The notes beneath the pieces were generated by a model that was given only the letters and a program-made list of their open reading frames with translations, had not been told where the DNA came from and did no database searches. The position numbers were made by a program, and so were the translations under genes. From JACPFV01 sp038043245 (GTDB taxonomy: Bacteria; Pseudomonadota; Gammaproteobacteria; Nevskiales; Nevskiaceae), in NCBI GenBank assembly GCA_038043245.1, contig JBBTCH010000001.1, positions 988,245 to 1,052,244 on the forward strand: DNA of 64,000 nucleotides. Direction: 5' to 3'. Shown here in pieces: positions 1-7,978 of this stretch (its first letter is position 1; every line of letters begins with the position of its first letter).

Positions 1-416
1 AGGCCGATGTGATTGTTGAGATTGCCGGCGGTTGCCAGCGTTGGCCCGCGCGAGTCGAAAATCGCCGAGAGCATCTGCTTGGTGGTGGTCTTGCCGTTGC
101 TGCCAGTGACCGCGACCACCGGCAGATCAAACTGTGTGCGCCAGACACGGGCGTAGTCCTGCAATCCCTTCAGGGTGTCGGCGACCACCACTTGCGGCAA
201 GGGGCAATCCTGCACCTGCGACACCAGTGCACCGACCGCGCCTTTGGCGCCGGCACGTGACACGAATTCATGGCCGTCGTAGCGCTCGCCTTTCAGGGCG
301 ACGAACAAATCGCCCGCAGCGATCTGGCGGGAATCGGTGCAGACGCGCGTGAACACTGCGTCGGCGCCGATGGTTTGGGCGGCAAGGCGACGAGCGAGGG
401 CGGTCATGGACTCCAT
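1..416 (-). CDS. murF: UDP-N-acetylmuramoyl-tripeptide--D-alanyl-D-alanine ligase MurF (N-terminal part, cut by window edge)
   Basis: MurF adds D-Ala-D-Ala to UDP-MurNAc-tripeptide, the last cytoplasmic step of muropeptide precursor synthesis. Only about 138 codons are present; the rest lies beyond position 1. The Mur-ligase N-terminal pattern is visible (CTDSR, then GDLFVALKGERYDGH) and it runs into the ATP-binding loop TGSNGKTTTKQM about 100 residues in. The first ATG at 416 shares a base with the murE stop (TGATG), so translation is probably coupled; a second ATG at 407 is possible. It is the last visible gene of the minus-strand division cluster. Confidence 0.95.
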   Translation of the reverse strand, partial: MESMTALARRLAAQTIGADAVFTRVCTDSRQIAAGDLFVALKGERYDGHEFVSRAGAKGAVGALVSQVQDCPLPQVVVADTLKGLQDYARVWRTQFDLPVVAVTGSNGKTTTKQMLSAIFDSRGPTLATAGNLNNHIG

Positions 417-1900
417 CACCCCTGCGCCCCGACCAGCTCGGCCGCAAGTTCGCGGTCACTGAATGGACGCGCGTCCGTGCCGTAGGTCTGCGTGGTTTCA
501 TGACCCTTGCCGGCGATGACGACGACATCGCCCGCCTGCGCCTCGCGTGTCGCCGTGCGAACCGCCTCGTAGCGGTTGTGAACCACGCGCATCGAACTGC
601 GGGCGGTGATTCCGCCAAGGATTTCGGCAACGATGGCCTCAGGTTTTTCGCTGCGAGGGTTATCGTCGGTGACGATGACCACGTCGGCGTATTGGGCCGC
701 GGCCGCGCCCATCAGCGGGCGCTTGCCACGATCGCGATCGCCGCCGCAGCCGAAGACCACCCAGAGTTTTCCGCTGCAATGGGCACGCACCGCCTTGAGA
801 ATCTGCTCGAGTGCCTGTGGTGTATGCGCGTAATCCACCACCAGCAGCGGTTTTGCCGACGGGCCGTGAAACCCTTCGATGCGGCCGGGCACCGTGCGCG
901 ATTCCGACAGTGCGCCCGCGGCATCATTCAAGGACACGCCTTTTTCCAGCAGCACGGTCAATGCCGCCAGCAGGTTGTAGACGTTGAAGCGGCCCAGCAA
1001 TCGCGAACGCAGCGCAGTCGCACCCCAGCTGCTGCGAATCTGAAAATGCATGCCCTCCGCCTTCAATTGCACTTCGTCGGCCAGCACATGGCGGCCTTGC
1101 GCGGGCGGAGCGCCGCCGACGCCATAGACGGTCACATCGGGCGCGTAACGCCCGGCCCACGCAGCACCATAAGCATCGTCGCGGTTCAGCACGCGTGCGC
1201 CGAGGGCCTCGAATTCGAACAGGCGCTGCTTGGCCGTCGCATAGTTTTCGACGGTGCCGTGATAATCCAGATGATCACGAGTGATGTTGGTCAGCACCGC
1301 GGCGTCGAATTTCATGCCACCGACGCGCTGCTGATCGAGTGCGTGGGATGACACTTCCATCGCGGCTGCGCGCACACCGGATTCGACGAAGCCCGCGAGC
1401 ATTTTCTGCAGGCGCACCGGATCGGGCGTGGTGTGGCTGGCGTCGCCGAGCGCGCTCAATCGGCCATAGCCCAGCGTGCCGAGATAGGCACAGGGCAGTC
1501 CGAGCTGATCCAGCGCTTGCGCAATCAGATGTGCCGTCGAGGTCTTGCCGTCAGTACCGGTGATGCCGACAGTGAAAATCTTGCGCGAAGGCTCACCGTA
1601 GAACCGTGCCGCGATCGGGCCGGTTTTAACGGACAGCTGTTCGACCGCCACGGCGGGCAACTGAGTCGGCGGCATCGCCCCGGGCGACGGCTCCCAGGCC
1701 ACGGCGGAGGCGCCGTTGTCGGCCGCCTGCTCGAGATACGACAGCCCATGCTGGGCGCTGCCTTTGCAGGCGAGGAACAGGTCACCCGCCTGGACGCGAC
1801 GGCTGTCCATTTCGAGTCCGGTCACCGTGATGGAAGGGACGGCCGTCGCAAACCCATGCAGCAACTGCGGCAATTCGCGCACCGTTTGCAGGGCGCTCAT
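416..1900 (-). CDS. murE: UDP-N-acetylmuramoyl-L-alanyl-D-glutamate--2,6-diaminopimelate ligase MurE
   Basis: MurE is a cytoplasmic ATP-dependent Mur ligase that adds the third amino acid of the peptidoglycan stem peptide. The protein has 494 residues, normal for the family. The ATP loop GTDGKTS is at about residues 115-121. The DNPR motif at about 413-416 is the signature associated with meso-diaminopimelate rather than lysine, so a DAP-type wall is expected. Its start overlaps the end of ftsI (ATGA) and its stop overlaps murF, typical of the cluster. Confidence 0.97.
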   Translation of the reverse strand: MSALQTVRELPQLLHGFATAVPSITVTGLEMDSRRVQAGDLFLACKGSAQHGLSYLEQAADNGASAVAWEPSPGAMPPTQLPAVAVEQLSVKTGPIAARFYGEPSRKIFTVGITGTDGKTSTAHLIAQALDQLGLPCAYLGTLGYGRLSALGDASHTTPDPVRLQKMLAGFVESGVRAAAMEVSSHALDQQRVGGMKFDAAVLTNITRDHLDYHGTVENYATAKQRLFEFEALGARVLNRDDAYGAAWAGRYAPDVTVYGVGGAPPAQGRHVLADEVQLKAEGMHFQIRSSWGATALRSRLLGRFNVYNLLAALTVLLEKGVSLNDAAGALSESRTVPGRIEGFHGPSAKPLLVVDYAHTPQALEQILKAVRAHCSGKLWVVFGCGGDRDRGKRPLMGAAAAQYADVVIVTDDNPRSEKPEAIVAEILGGITARSSMRVVHNRYEAVRTATREAQAGDVVVIAGKGHETTQTYGTDARPFSDRELAAELVGAQG

Positions 1901-3639
1901 GTCTTTGGCTCCACAGATACGGTGGCGCGCGCCTGCAGCCCGGGCTCAACCGGCGTTTCCGATGGCGGGACCTGCAGCAAGCGCACGGCTGCCTTCATCA
2001 CGCGCGAGAACACCGGCGCCGCCACTTGCCCGCCGTAGTACTGCTTGTTGCGCGGCTCATCGATCATCACCAGCCCGACCAAGCGCGGGTTGTCCGAGGG
2101 CATGAAGCCGATGAACACCGCCTGATGGCGGTCGTCGTGATAACCGCCGCCACTCGAGATCTTGCGTACGGTGCCGGTCTTTCCGGACACCTGATAGCCC
2201 GGCACTGCGGCTTTGATCGCGGTGCCCTCGACCGACACCACGCCCTGCATCAAGCGCCGCACATCGCGCGCCACTTCCATGGATACGGCCCGCTGCGATA
2301 CGGCCGGTTCGGTGCGTTTGAGCAGCGTCAGTGTCGGCATCAGCCCGTCGTTGGCGATCGCCGCGTAGGCGCGCACCAGCTGCAAGGCATTCACCGACAA
2401 GCCGTAGCCGTAGGATGCCGTCGCCGTGGCGACCTGACCCCACTCCGCATAATTGCGGAACACGCCGTTGGCCTCACCCGGAAACCCGGAGTGCACCGGA
2501 TCGCCCAAGCCGAACTTCTGGAACGCGGTCCACACCGCTTCGGGCCCCAGCGTCAGACCGATTTTCGCCGAGGCGACATTGCTCGAATGCGTCAGCAGAC
2601 CGCCGAGGTCGATCACACCGCGCGGATGCGAGTCGTGCACCGTCATCGAGCCGACTTTCATTTCACCGTTGCCAGTGTCGATGCGGGTTTCCGGGCGGTA
2701 GAGTCCGCTTTCCAGAGCCTCGGCGACCAGTAGTGGTTTCACCGTCGAGCCAGGCTCGAATACATCGACGACGGCACGGTTGCGCATGCGGCCGGGTTGG
2801 CGCTCGTCCGAACGGTTGGGGTTGTAGCCCGGCTGACTGGCCATCGCCAGGATCTCACCGGTGCGGCTATCAGCGACGACGATCAGTCCGCCCTTGGCGC
2901 GATTCTCAACAACGCCGGCTTTGAGTTCCCGGTAGGCCAGATACTGCAGACGCAAATCCATGGAGAGCGCCAGATCCTGACCCGGCTCGGCGCGCTGAAG
3001 GTCCGCGTCTTCTTCGATGACGCGGCCCTGACGGTCCCGCACCACACGGCGCGCGCCGGCTTGACCGGACAAGGCGGTGTTCTGCGCCGATTCCAGGCCC
3101 TCGACACCACGACCATCGATGTCACAGAAACCGACCAGGTGGGCAGACAGCTCGCCCGCCGGATAAAACCGCCGATATTCCCGTTGCGTGAACACGCCTG
3201 GTGCTTTCAGCGACAGCACATGCCTGGCCTGATCGGGATCGATCTGCCGCGCTTCCGGCAGATAGACGAACTGCCGATCCTTGCGCGCGACCAGGAATTT
3301 TTTCAGCTCGCTGCGGGGCACCCCCAGCAACTTGGCCATCGGCGTCAGATATTCCGGCGCCGCCAGCAGTTCCGAAGGTATCGTCCAAAGCGAATCCACC
3401 GGCGCCGACAGTGCCAACGGCTCGCCACGACGGTCACGGATCGCGCCGCGGTGCGCCGGCACCTTGACCGTACGCAGCGCACGTTTATCGCTCTCATGGG
3501 TCAGAAATTCGCGCTCGATCACCTGCAACTGGAACGCACGCACCAGCACGGCGCCGGCACACAGGCCCATGAGCGACAGCACCGCCCAGCGCCGCCAGGG
3601 GCTGACTTCCTTTGCGATCAGGCGCTCGACGGCATTCAT
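1897..3639 (-). CDS. ftsI: Peptidoglycan D,D-transpeptidase FtsI (PBP3)
   Basis: FtsI is the septal class B penicillin-binding protein that cross-links peptidoglycan at the division site with FtsW. The 580 residues contain a short cytoplasmic tail, one membrane anchor at about 17-35, the dimerisation/pedestal region, and the transpeptidase domain with all three active-site motifs: STVK at 298-301, SSN at 352-354 and KTG at 487-489. The ATG overlaps the ftsL stop, and a dispersed repeat supplies the bases just upstream (AGTCGAAGGGCC), including a possible AAGG ribosome-binding core at short spacing. Confidence 0.97.
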   Translation of the reverse strand: MNAVERLIAKEVSPWRRWAVLSLMGLCAGAVLVRAFQLQVIEREFLTHESDKRALRTVKVPAHRGAIRDRRGEPLALSAPVDSLWTIPSELLAAPEYLTPMAKLLGVPRSELKKFLVARKDRQFVYLPEARQIDPDQARHVLSLKAPGVFTQREYRRFYPAGELSAHLVGFCDIDGRGVEGLESAQNTALSGQAGARRVVRDRQGRVIEEDADLQRAEPGQDLALSMDLRLQYLAYRELKAGVVENRAKGGLIVVADSRTGEILAMASQPGYNPNRSDERQPGRMRNRAVVDVFEPGSTVKPLLVAEALESGLYRPETRIDTGNGEMKVGSMTVHDSHPRGVIDLGGLLTHSSNVASAKIGLTLGPEAVWTAFQKFGLGDPVHSGFPGEANGVFRNYAEWGQVATATASYGYGLSVNALQLVRAYAAIANDGLMPTLTLLKRTEPAVSQRAVSMEVARDVRRLMQGVVSVEGTAIKAAVPGYQVSGKTGTVRKISSGGGYHDDRHQAVFIGFMPSDNPRLVGLVMIDEPRNKQYYGGQVAAPVFSRVMKAAVRLLQVPPSETPVEPGLQARATVSVEPKT

Positions 3640-3959
3640 GGCCCTTCGACTCCGCGCCCTTCGGACGCTACGCTCAGGGCAGGCTGCTCGGCGCTCTGGA
3701 TCACCACTGGCAGGGCCGGATCGGCCATGCCCCAGCGTTCACGCGCCGCGCGCTCGACGCGCACATGACTCGCAAGCGCAGCTTCCTCCAGCTGCAACTG
3801 CGACCATTCCTGCTCAAGCTGCGAATGCGCAGCGCGCAACTGGTCACGTTCGGTGGTCAGGCGGCGATGCGTCTGTTTGTTGTGCACCACCCACAGCGCG
3901 CTGGCCATCACCAGCGCCGACAGCGCGGCCAGGGTCGTCAACGACGCGGGCTTGCTCAT
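3636..3959 (-). CDS. ftsL: Cell division protein FtsL
   Basis: FtsL is a small bitopic divisome protein that forms a complex with FtsB and FtsQ. The 107 residues show a short N-terminus, one membrane helix at about 7-25, then a periplasmic stretch rich in Leu, Gln and Glu that should form a coiled coil. Identification rests on this shape and on its place between rsmH and ftsI. The last 14 or so residues (PALSVASEGRGVEGP) come from a dispersed 44-bp repeat that also forms the end of rsmH, so they are probably not part of the ancestral protein. Confidence 0.93.
   Translation of the reverse strand: MSKPASLTTLAALSALVMASALWVVHNKQTHRRLTTERDQLRAAHSQLEQEWSQLQLEEAALASHVRVERAARERWGMADPALPVVIQSAEQPALSVASEGRGVEGP
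3642..3685. repeat. Dispersed 44-bp repeat forming the 3' end of ftsL
   Basis: The plus strand reads CCCTTCGACTCCGCGCCC and ends GCTCAGGGCAGGCT. It matches 3962-4005 with 6 mismatches in 44 positions and in the same codon phase. The same CCCTTCGAC...CTCAGG core recurs at 28421-28445, 29690-29713, 29768-29793 and, inverted, 59463-59505, so it is a scattered genomic repeat rather than a local gene duplication. The minus strand supplies GAAGGG two bases before the ftsI ATG. Confidence 0.75.
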
Positions 3960-4873
3960 GTCCCTTCGACTCCACGCCCCTTGGGCGCTACGCCCAGGAC
4001 AGGCTTTTCCGCCACACGCAGCACTGCACTACGGGCGCGGGGGTTAACGGCGGTCTCAGCTTCGCTGGGAAATTCGCGGCTGATTTTTTTCAGCGTGCCG
4101 GCGGATTCCGCCGCACGGATGAAGCGCTTGACGATGCGGTCTTCCAGCGAGTGGAAACTGATCACCGCCAGACGCCCGCCCGGCGCCAGCGCGTCCACCG
4201 CCTGCGTCAGCGCCGACTCCAGCACTTCCAGCTCGCGATTGATGTGGATGCGGATCGCCTGAAAACTGCGGGTGGCCGGATGAATCTTCTGGCGCGGGCC
4301 ACGATGCGCCTCGAGAATGATCTGCGCGAGCCGGGCTGTCGTCGCGATGGGCTCCTGCTCGCGCGCGGCGACAATCGCCTGGGCGATGCGGCGCGAAGCA
4401 CGTTCGTCGCCGTAATTCCACAACACATCGGCGATTTCCGGCGCTTTTGCCCGCGCCAGCCACTGTGCGGCGGATTCGCCTTCACGCGGGTTCATCCGCA
4501 TATCGAGCGGGCCATCCTGAGAGAATGAAAAGCCTCGACCCGCGTCGTCCAATTGTGGTGAAGATACGCCAAGATCGAAGAAGATACCGCTTAATTTGCC
4601 GAAAATAGACTCTTTTTCAGAAATCTCTTTCAGCGCCGAAAAATTACGCGCGTGGATCCGGAAATTGGCGTGCCGTGCGAACTCGCGGAAGGCGTGAGCA
4701 CAGGCTTCGGGGTCTTGATCAAAGGCATGCAAGGCGCCAGTGCCCGCAAGCGCCTCGAGAATGGCGCCGCTATGGCCGCCGCGACCAAAAGTCGAATCCA
4801 CATAGACGCCGTTTGGGCTGATACGCAAGCCGGCGAGTGATTCTTCGAGCATCACCGGCCGGTGAGCAGTCAC
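3956..4873 (-). CDS. rsmH: 16S rRNA (cytosine(1402)-N(4))-methyltransferase RsmH (MraW)
   Basis: RsmH uses SAM to methylate N4 of C1402 in the ribosomal P site. The sequence has the family start HRPVMLEE, the SAM site VDSTFGRGGHS, and FDLGVSSPQLD, and ends with NPRARSAVLRVAEK. I chose GTG at 4873, which puts HRPVML four residues in and gives 305 residues; an in-frame GTG at 4924 would add 17 residues not expected in the family. Neither start has a strong ribosome-binding site. The final 15 residues (PVLGVAPKGRGVEGT) lie past the family's usual end and come from a dispersed repeat. Confidence 0.95.
   Translation of the reverse strand: MTAHRPVMLEESLAGLRISPNGVYVDSTFGRGGHSGAILEALAGTGALHAFDQDPEACAHAFREFARHANFRIHARNFSALKEISEKESIFGKLSGIFFDLGVSSPQLDDAGRGFSFSQDGPLDMRMNPREGESAAQWLARAKAPEIADVLWNYGDERASRRIAQAIVAAREQEPIATTARLAQIILEAHRGPRQKIHPATRSFQAIRIHINRELEVLESALTQAVDALAPGGRLAVISFHSLEDRIVKRFIRAAESAGTLKKISREFPSEAETAVNPRARSAVLRVAEKPVLGVAPKGRGVEGT
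3962..4005. repeat. Dispersed 44-bp repeat forming the 3' end of rsmH
   Basis: Second copy of the repeat at 3642-3685. It encodes the extra C-terminal residues of RsmH and places GAAGGG two bases before the ftsL ATG, mirroring the ftsL-ftsI junction exactly. Confidence 0.75.
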
Positions 4874-4930
4874 GGCGGCGTCAAACCCTGAGCGGTAAAG
4901 GGCGGAATGGGCCAGTGCAAGCACTGACCT

Positions 4931-5368
4931 TCACCGTTTCAGAACCGCGAACGCGGCAGCCACGTCGGAGGCATCGCTGCCCTCGCCGAATTTCTGGTTC
5001 CACAGATCCTCGTCCCAGATGTCGAAGCGATCGATCTGCCCGACCAGCATGGCCGAGCTGTCGAGCCGCGCCAGCTTGCGCAGCAGTTGCGGCAGCAGGA
5101 TGCGGCCCTGCTTGTCCATTTCGCATTCCACGGCGCTGCCGATGAAAACGCGGTTCAGCAGATCGGCTTTCGGGCGATCGTCCATGGACTTGATCTGCGC
5201 CGCCACCGCGTGAAACGCCGGCGCCGGATAGATCTCAAGGCAGGGCAGATGCGAGCGCGTGATGAACAGTTGCGAATTGAACTGCTCTGCGATCTCCAGG
5301 CGAAAACGCGCCGGGATCGCCATGCGTCCCTTGTCGTCAATCGTCAGCGGATACGATCCTGCAAACAT
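4931..5368 (-). CDS. mraZ: Transcriptional regulator MraZ
   Basis: MraZ is a small AbrB-fold DNA-binding protein at the head of the division and cell wall cluster; it binds short repeats in its own promoter. The 145 residues hold two copies of the fold with the motif DDKGRMAIPARFR near the N-terminus and CEMDKQGRILLPQLLR in the second half. ATG 5368 is chosen because GGGAGAAG lies six bases upstream; a GTG at 5383 is in frame but less likely. An array of MraZ-like operators lies 53-87 bp upstream. Confidence 0.96.
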   Translation of the reverse strand: MFAGSYPLTIDDKGRMAIPARFRLEIAEQFNSQLFITRSHLPCLEIYPAPAFHAVAAQIKSMDDRPKADLLNRVFIGSAVECEMDKQGRILLPQLLRKLARLDSSAMLVGQIDRFDIWDEDLWNQKFGEGSDASDVAAAFAVLKR

Positions 5369-5420
5369 TTTTTCTTCTCCCACTCGAGGCGCTGTGGATA
5401 GCGCAACGCCTCAATCTCAC

Positions 5421-5455
5421 TCCATTACTACCCACTTTACTCCACAAATATCCAC
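5421..5455 (-). promoter_or_regulatory. MraZ operator array (four boxes, 10-bp period)
   Basis: Read on the minus strand, four pentamers occur at exact 10-base spacing upstream of mraZ: GTGGA (5455-5451), GTGGA (5445-5441), GTGGG (5435-5431) and ATGGA (5425-5421), separated by five AT-rich bases each. This matches the known MraZ box layout of TGGG-like pentamers with 5-bp spacers. It predicts autoregulation of the mraZ-murF operon. I could not place a convincing -35/-10 pair. Confidence 0.8.
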
Positions 5456-5694
5456 TACGCAACACAAAAACCCTGTCCGAACAAGGGCTTATGCAATATT
5501 TAGATAGTTATTGGTAATTCAGAATAAACAGTAACTTAGCTGTGGATATTCATGTGAACTATCACGATACTCACCCACGCTCCCATTGCCGCCGGGGCGT
5601 ATTTTTCAGCAGCCAGTCCGAAAAAATCGGCGCTGAAAACGCGTCATCTGTTTTCCTGGTGAGCCGCAGGGGCTGAGACGCCGTCACGCGGACG

Positions 5695-5715
5695 CAGCCC
5701 TCACTGAGAGGGCTG
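5695..5715 (-). terminator. Hairpin downstream of the FecR-domain gene
   Basis: CAGCCCTC-ACTGA-GAGGGCTG is a perfect 8-bp stem with a 5-base loop, about 20 bases past the stop of the FecR-domain gene on the minus strand. No T-run follows, so it may end transcription inefficiently or protect the 3' end. Confidence 0.4.
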
Positions 5716-5733
5716 ATCATCCATTACTAACGC

Positions 5734-6501
5734 TTACTGGGCGCTGTCGCCCTCAATACGCGGCGAAGTCTGCTGGTCTTGCTGTTGATCCTGCTGCTGG
5801 TCCTGTTGCTGATCCTGCTGTTGCTGCTGGGTCTGAGTAGTGTCGCCCGTATTCAGTGCCGTATTGAACTCGCCACCGGCGTTCTGTTTGGCGTCGTTGA
5901 TCTTGTTGGCGGCATCCTGTGACTGGTTGGCGCCACCGTCATTGGTCGCCTGATAGGACTCGCCGGTGCCCATGTCCTTGGTCTGGCCATCCTTGCCCTG
6001 GATAAAGCCACTGCCTTCCTCAAACTGCGAATAGGTAGTGCCGTCGTAAACCACCATTGTGGTGAAGATGCTGCCGCGGATTCCCAGTGTTGCGGTTGGA
6101 GTTTTCAGCGCCCAACCAGAGGGATTGCGATGCCCGATGAGTCCAGTAGCGGTACGCATCAAGCCTTTGAACAGACGCAGCAGCACGCGACCCGTGCTAG
6201 GCGGCTCCGTAACCTCCGGCATGTGGTAGTTCTCGATCCGCATCTGGGTGTTCGGACCAATGGCGTAGTACGAGTTATCAGACATTTTCCAGCGGACGAT
6301 GCCATCCGCCCCTGTCGAGAATGCATCACCCATATTGACCGGGTCGCCCACTGCGATCGCAATCGGCGTCGTGCCGCGGTAGAGCGCAACATTGCCCGTG
6401 GCGAACAGCACCGTGCCATCCGCCGCTTGCACACCTGCGGCGAACAGCCACAGGAACAACACGGAAAGCATTCTTGGATAGGTCTTGGGCATGGTTTTCA
6501 T
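5734..6501 (-). CDS. FecR-domain exported protein with Q/D-repeat tail
   Basis: An exported protein of 255 residues starting at ATG 6501; upstream in-frame ATGs would run into the ligase gene. A signal peptide (LSVLFLWLFAAGVQAADG) is followed by a FecR-like domain: ATGNVALYRG, GDPVNMGDAFSTGADGIVRW, then TPTATLGIRGSIFTT. The tail is low complexity, ending in a QQQD tandem run before SPRIEGDSAQ. FecR domains of this sort occur in periplasmic scaffolding or sensing proteins. It is the last gene of the polysaccharide export arm and is followed by a hairpin. Its exact role is unknown. Confidence 0.75.
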   Translation of the reverse strand: MKTMPKTYPRMLSVLFLWLFAAGVQAADGTVLFATGNVALYRGTTPIAIAVGDPVNMGDAFSTGADGIVRWKMSDNSYYAIGPNTQMRIENYHMPEVTEPPSTGRVLLRLFKGLMRTATGLIGHRNPSGWALKTPTATLGIRGSIFTTMVVYDGTTYSQFEEGSGFIQGKDGQTKDMGTGESYQATNDGGANQSQDAANKINDAKQNAGGEFNTALNTGDTTQTQQQQQDQQQDQQQDQQQDQQTSPRIEGDSAQ

Positions 6502-6535
6502 CCGTCCGCCAGGGTTGCGGAGTATTGAGCACATG

Positions 6536-7978
6536 TTAGCCATCCGTTGCCGAATGAGCAAACGACCTGGCTTCAGGGCGATTGCTCCGCAAATGACAGG
6601 CATTGGCAAGACCGATCAAGATCATGAACAAGCCCGCATTTGCAGGGATTTGCAGGTTGAAATCTCCGACCGAATGCAGCGCAAGACCCGCCAGCGCATA
6701 AAACCACGCCACGGCAACAGCTTTGGCCGATTTTGAGTGCGAATCGACCAGGAGCCGCCAAGTACGGCGTGTCGTTGTTATGACAATCCCCATGAGAATC
6801 AGGCAGCCGATCAAGCCGGTTTCGATGGCAAATTGAGCATAGTCATTGTGCGCGTGTCGAAAAGCGCCCCCAACGTGCGCCGGCCGGAAAGGAGGGAACG
6901 AAAATTCAAAGGTCCCAAGTCCTGACCCAACCCAGAAATAACGCTCAATCGCGGGCGGGTAAGCCGGTAACACCTCAGCGCGTGCGTCCTCCTGGAGTTG
7001 GGTCTGCTCTAACCGCTCCACCACTTTTTCCAGCCCAAACCAGTTGCTGACAACCCAGATATCGAAAACGAGAATGCTGACCAGCAGAGCCACGAGTCGC
7101 CAACTGCCCTTGTGCTGCCTAAGGCGTGCCACGACCAGCAGCAGGACAGCGGTAATCACCAGCGCACTGAAAAAAGCGGTTACACCCAATCGCGACCGAC
7201 TGAGCACAACGCCAATCACGATAACGCCCAGCATGACCCTTACAGTCGCCTTGGGGCTCAGCAGCCAATCAATAGCATTTCGAACCCAAATGACTGGTCG
7301 CGATCCCCAGGCAATCCGCGGTCCGGTAACCAACATGCCAAAGCTGGCCGCCCCACCCAAAATCATCAGACCGGCGAAATGATCCGGACTGGGATAGGTT
7401 CCGCTGGCGCGCGCACCCGTAGACAGCGTCTCACCGAACCACACCAAAGATTCACCGGCCAATAACATCAAGCTCCCGCCAAAGGCCTGCAGAGATGCGC
7501 TGAGAGCCAGGCACCCCAACAGCCAACGCCGGACATGGGAGCTCTGGCCAGACTCAAGGACGACCCAGACGATGGTCACAAAAGCCTCTGTCAGCCACCA
7601 GCGGCTTGCCGAGCGATATGGATCAATGCTGATGGTCCCAAAGTCAGTCTTGCCCGCGATTTCCCAGGTATGAGCAGCAAAAGGAGAAATAACCTCCAGC
7701 CAGGACAATGGCATGGGGACAATCTGCAAACCCGTCCATGTCAGCCAGACGCACAGCCAACGCAGAATTTTCGATTCTCGCAATGCCGCGATGGGTTGCC
7801 TCTGAAGCTGAGTCTCAATGAGCCAAACAAACAATGCGAGATTGGCCATCGCGACAAGGATTGCTTCGGCCCACGGACGGTTGCTGCCCAGCGGCACAGG
7901 TATCCACAGAATCCAGAGCGAGACCAGCCACAACGCTGGGCTTCGGAGCCAGCTCCGGGTTCGCTGGACCCTTGTCAT
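6536..7978 (-). CDS. O-antigen ligase / Wzy-family membrane protein
   Basis: A polytopic inner-membrane protein of 480 residues with about a dozen hydrophobic segments. Near the C-terminus a large periplasmic loop carries the Wzy_C-type pattern: GSGLGTFEFSFPPFRP, then HAHNDYAQFAIETGLIG. Such proteins join or polymerise undecaprenyl-linked glycans. A separate Wzy candidate lies at 20639, so this one may be the ligase that transfers the polymer. ATG 7978 overlaps the stop of the preceding gene (ATGA) and is preferred to an upstream in-frame start at 8020. Confidence 0.8.
   Translation of the reverse strand: MTRVQRTRSWLRSPALWLVSLWILWIPVPLGSNRPWAEAILVAMANLALFVWLIETQLQRQPIAALRESKILRWLCVWLTWTGLQIVPMPLSWLEVISPFAAHTWEIAGKTDFGTISIDPYRSASRWWLTEAFVTIVWVVLESGQSSHVRRWLLGCLALSASLQAFGGSLMLLAGESLVWFGETLSTGARASGTYPSPDHFAGLMILGGAASFGMLVTGPRIAWGSRPVIWVRNAIDWLLSPKATVRVMLGVIVIGVVLSRSRLGVTAFFSALVITAVLLLVVARLRQHKGSWRLVALLVSILVFDIWVVSNWFGLEKVVERLEQTQLQEDARAEVLPAYPPAIERYFWVGSGLGTFEFSFPPFRPAHVGGAFRHAHNDYAQFAIETGLIGCLILMGIVITTTRRTWRLLVDSHSKSAKAVAVAWFYALAGLALHSVGDFNLQIPANAGLFMILIGLANACHLRSNRPEARSFAHSATDG

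Larger units (their letters stand above)
5369..5733. other. 365-bp gap upstream of mraZ
   Basis: The left part holds the MraZ operator array and an AT-rich stretch (about 5460-5570) that should contain the mraZ promoter. The right part holds a GC-rich stretch and the hairpin at 5695-5715. No protein or RNA gene is apparent. Confidence 0.6.
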
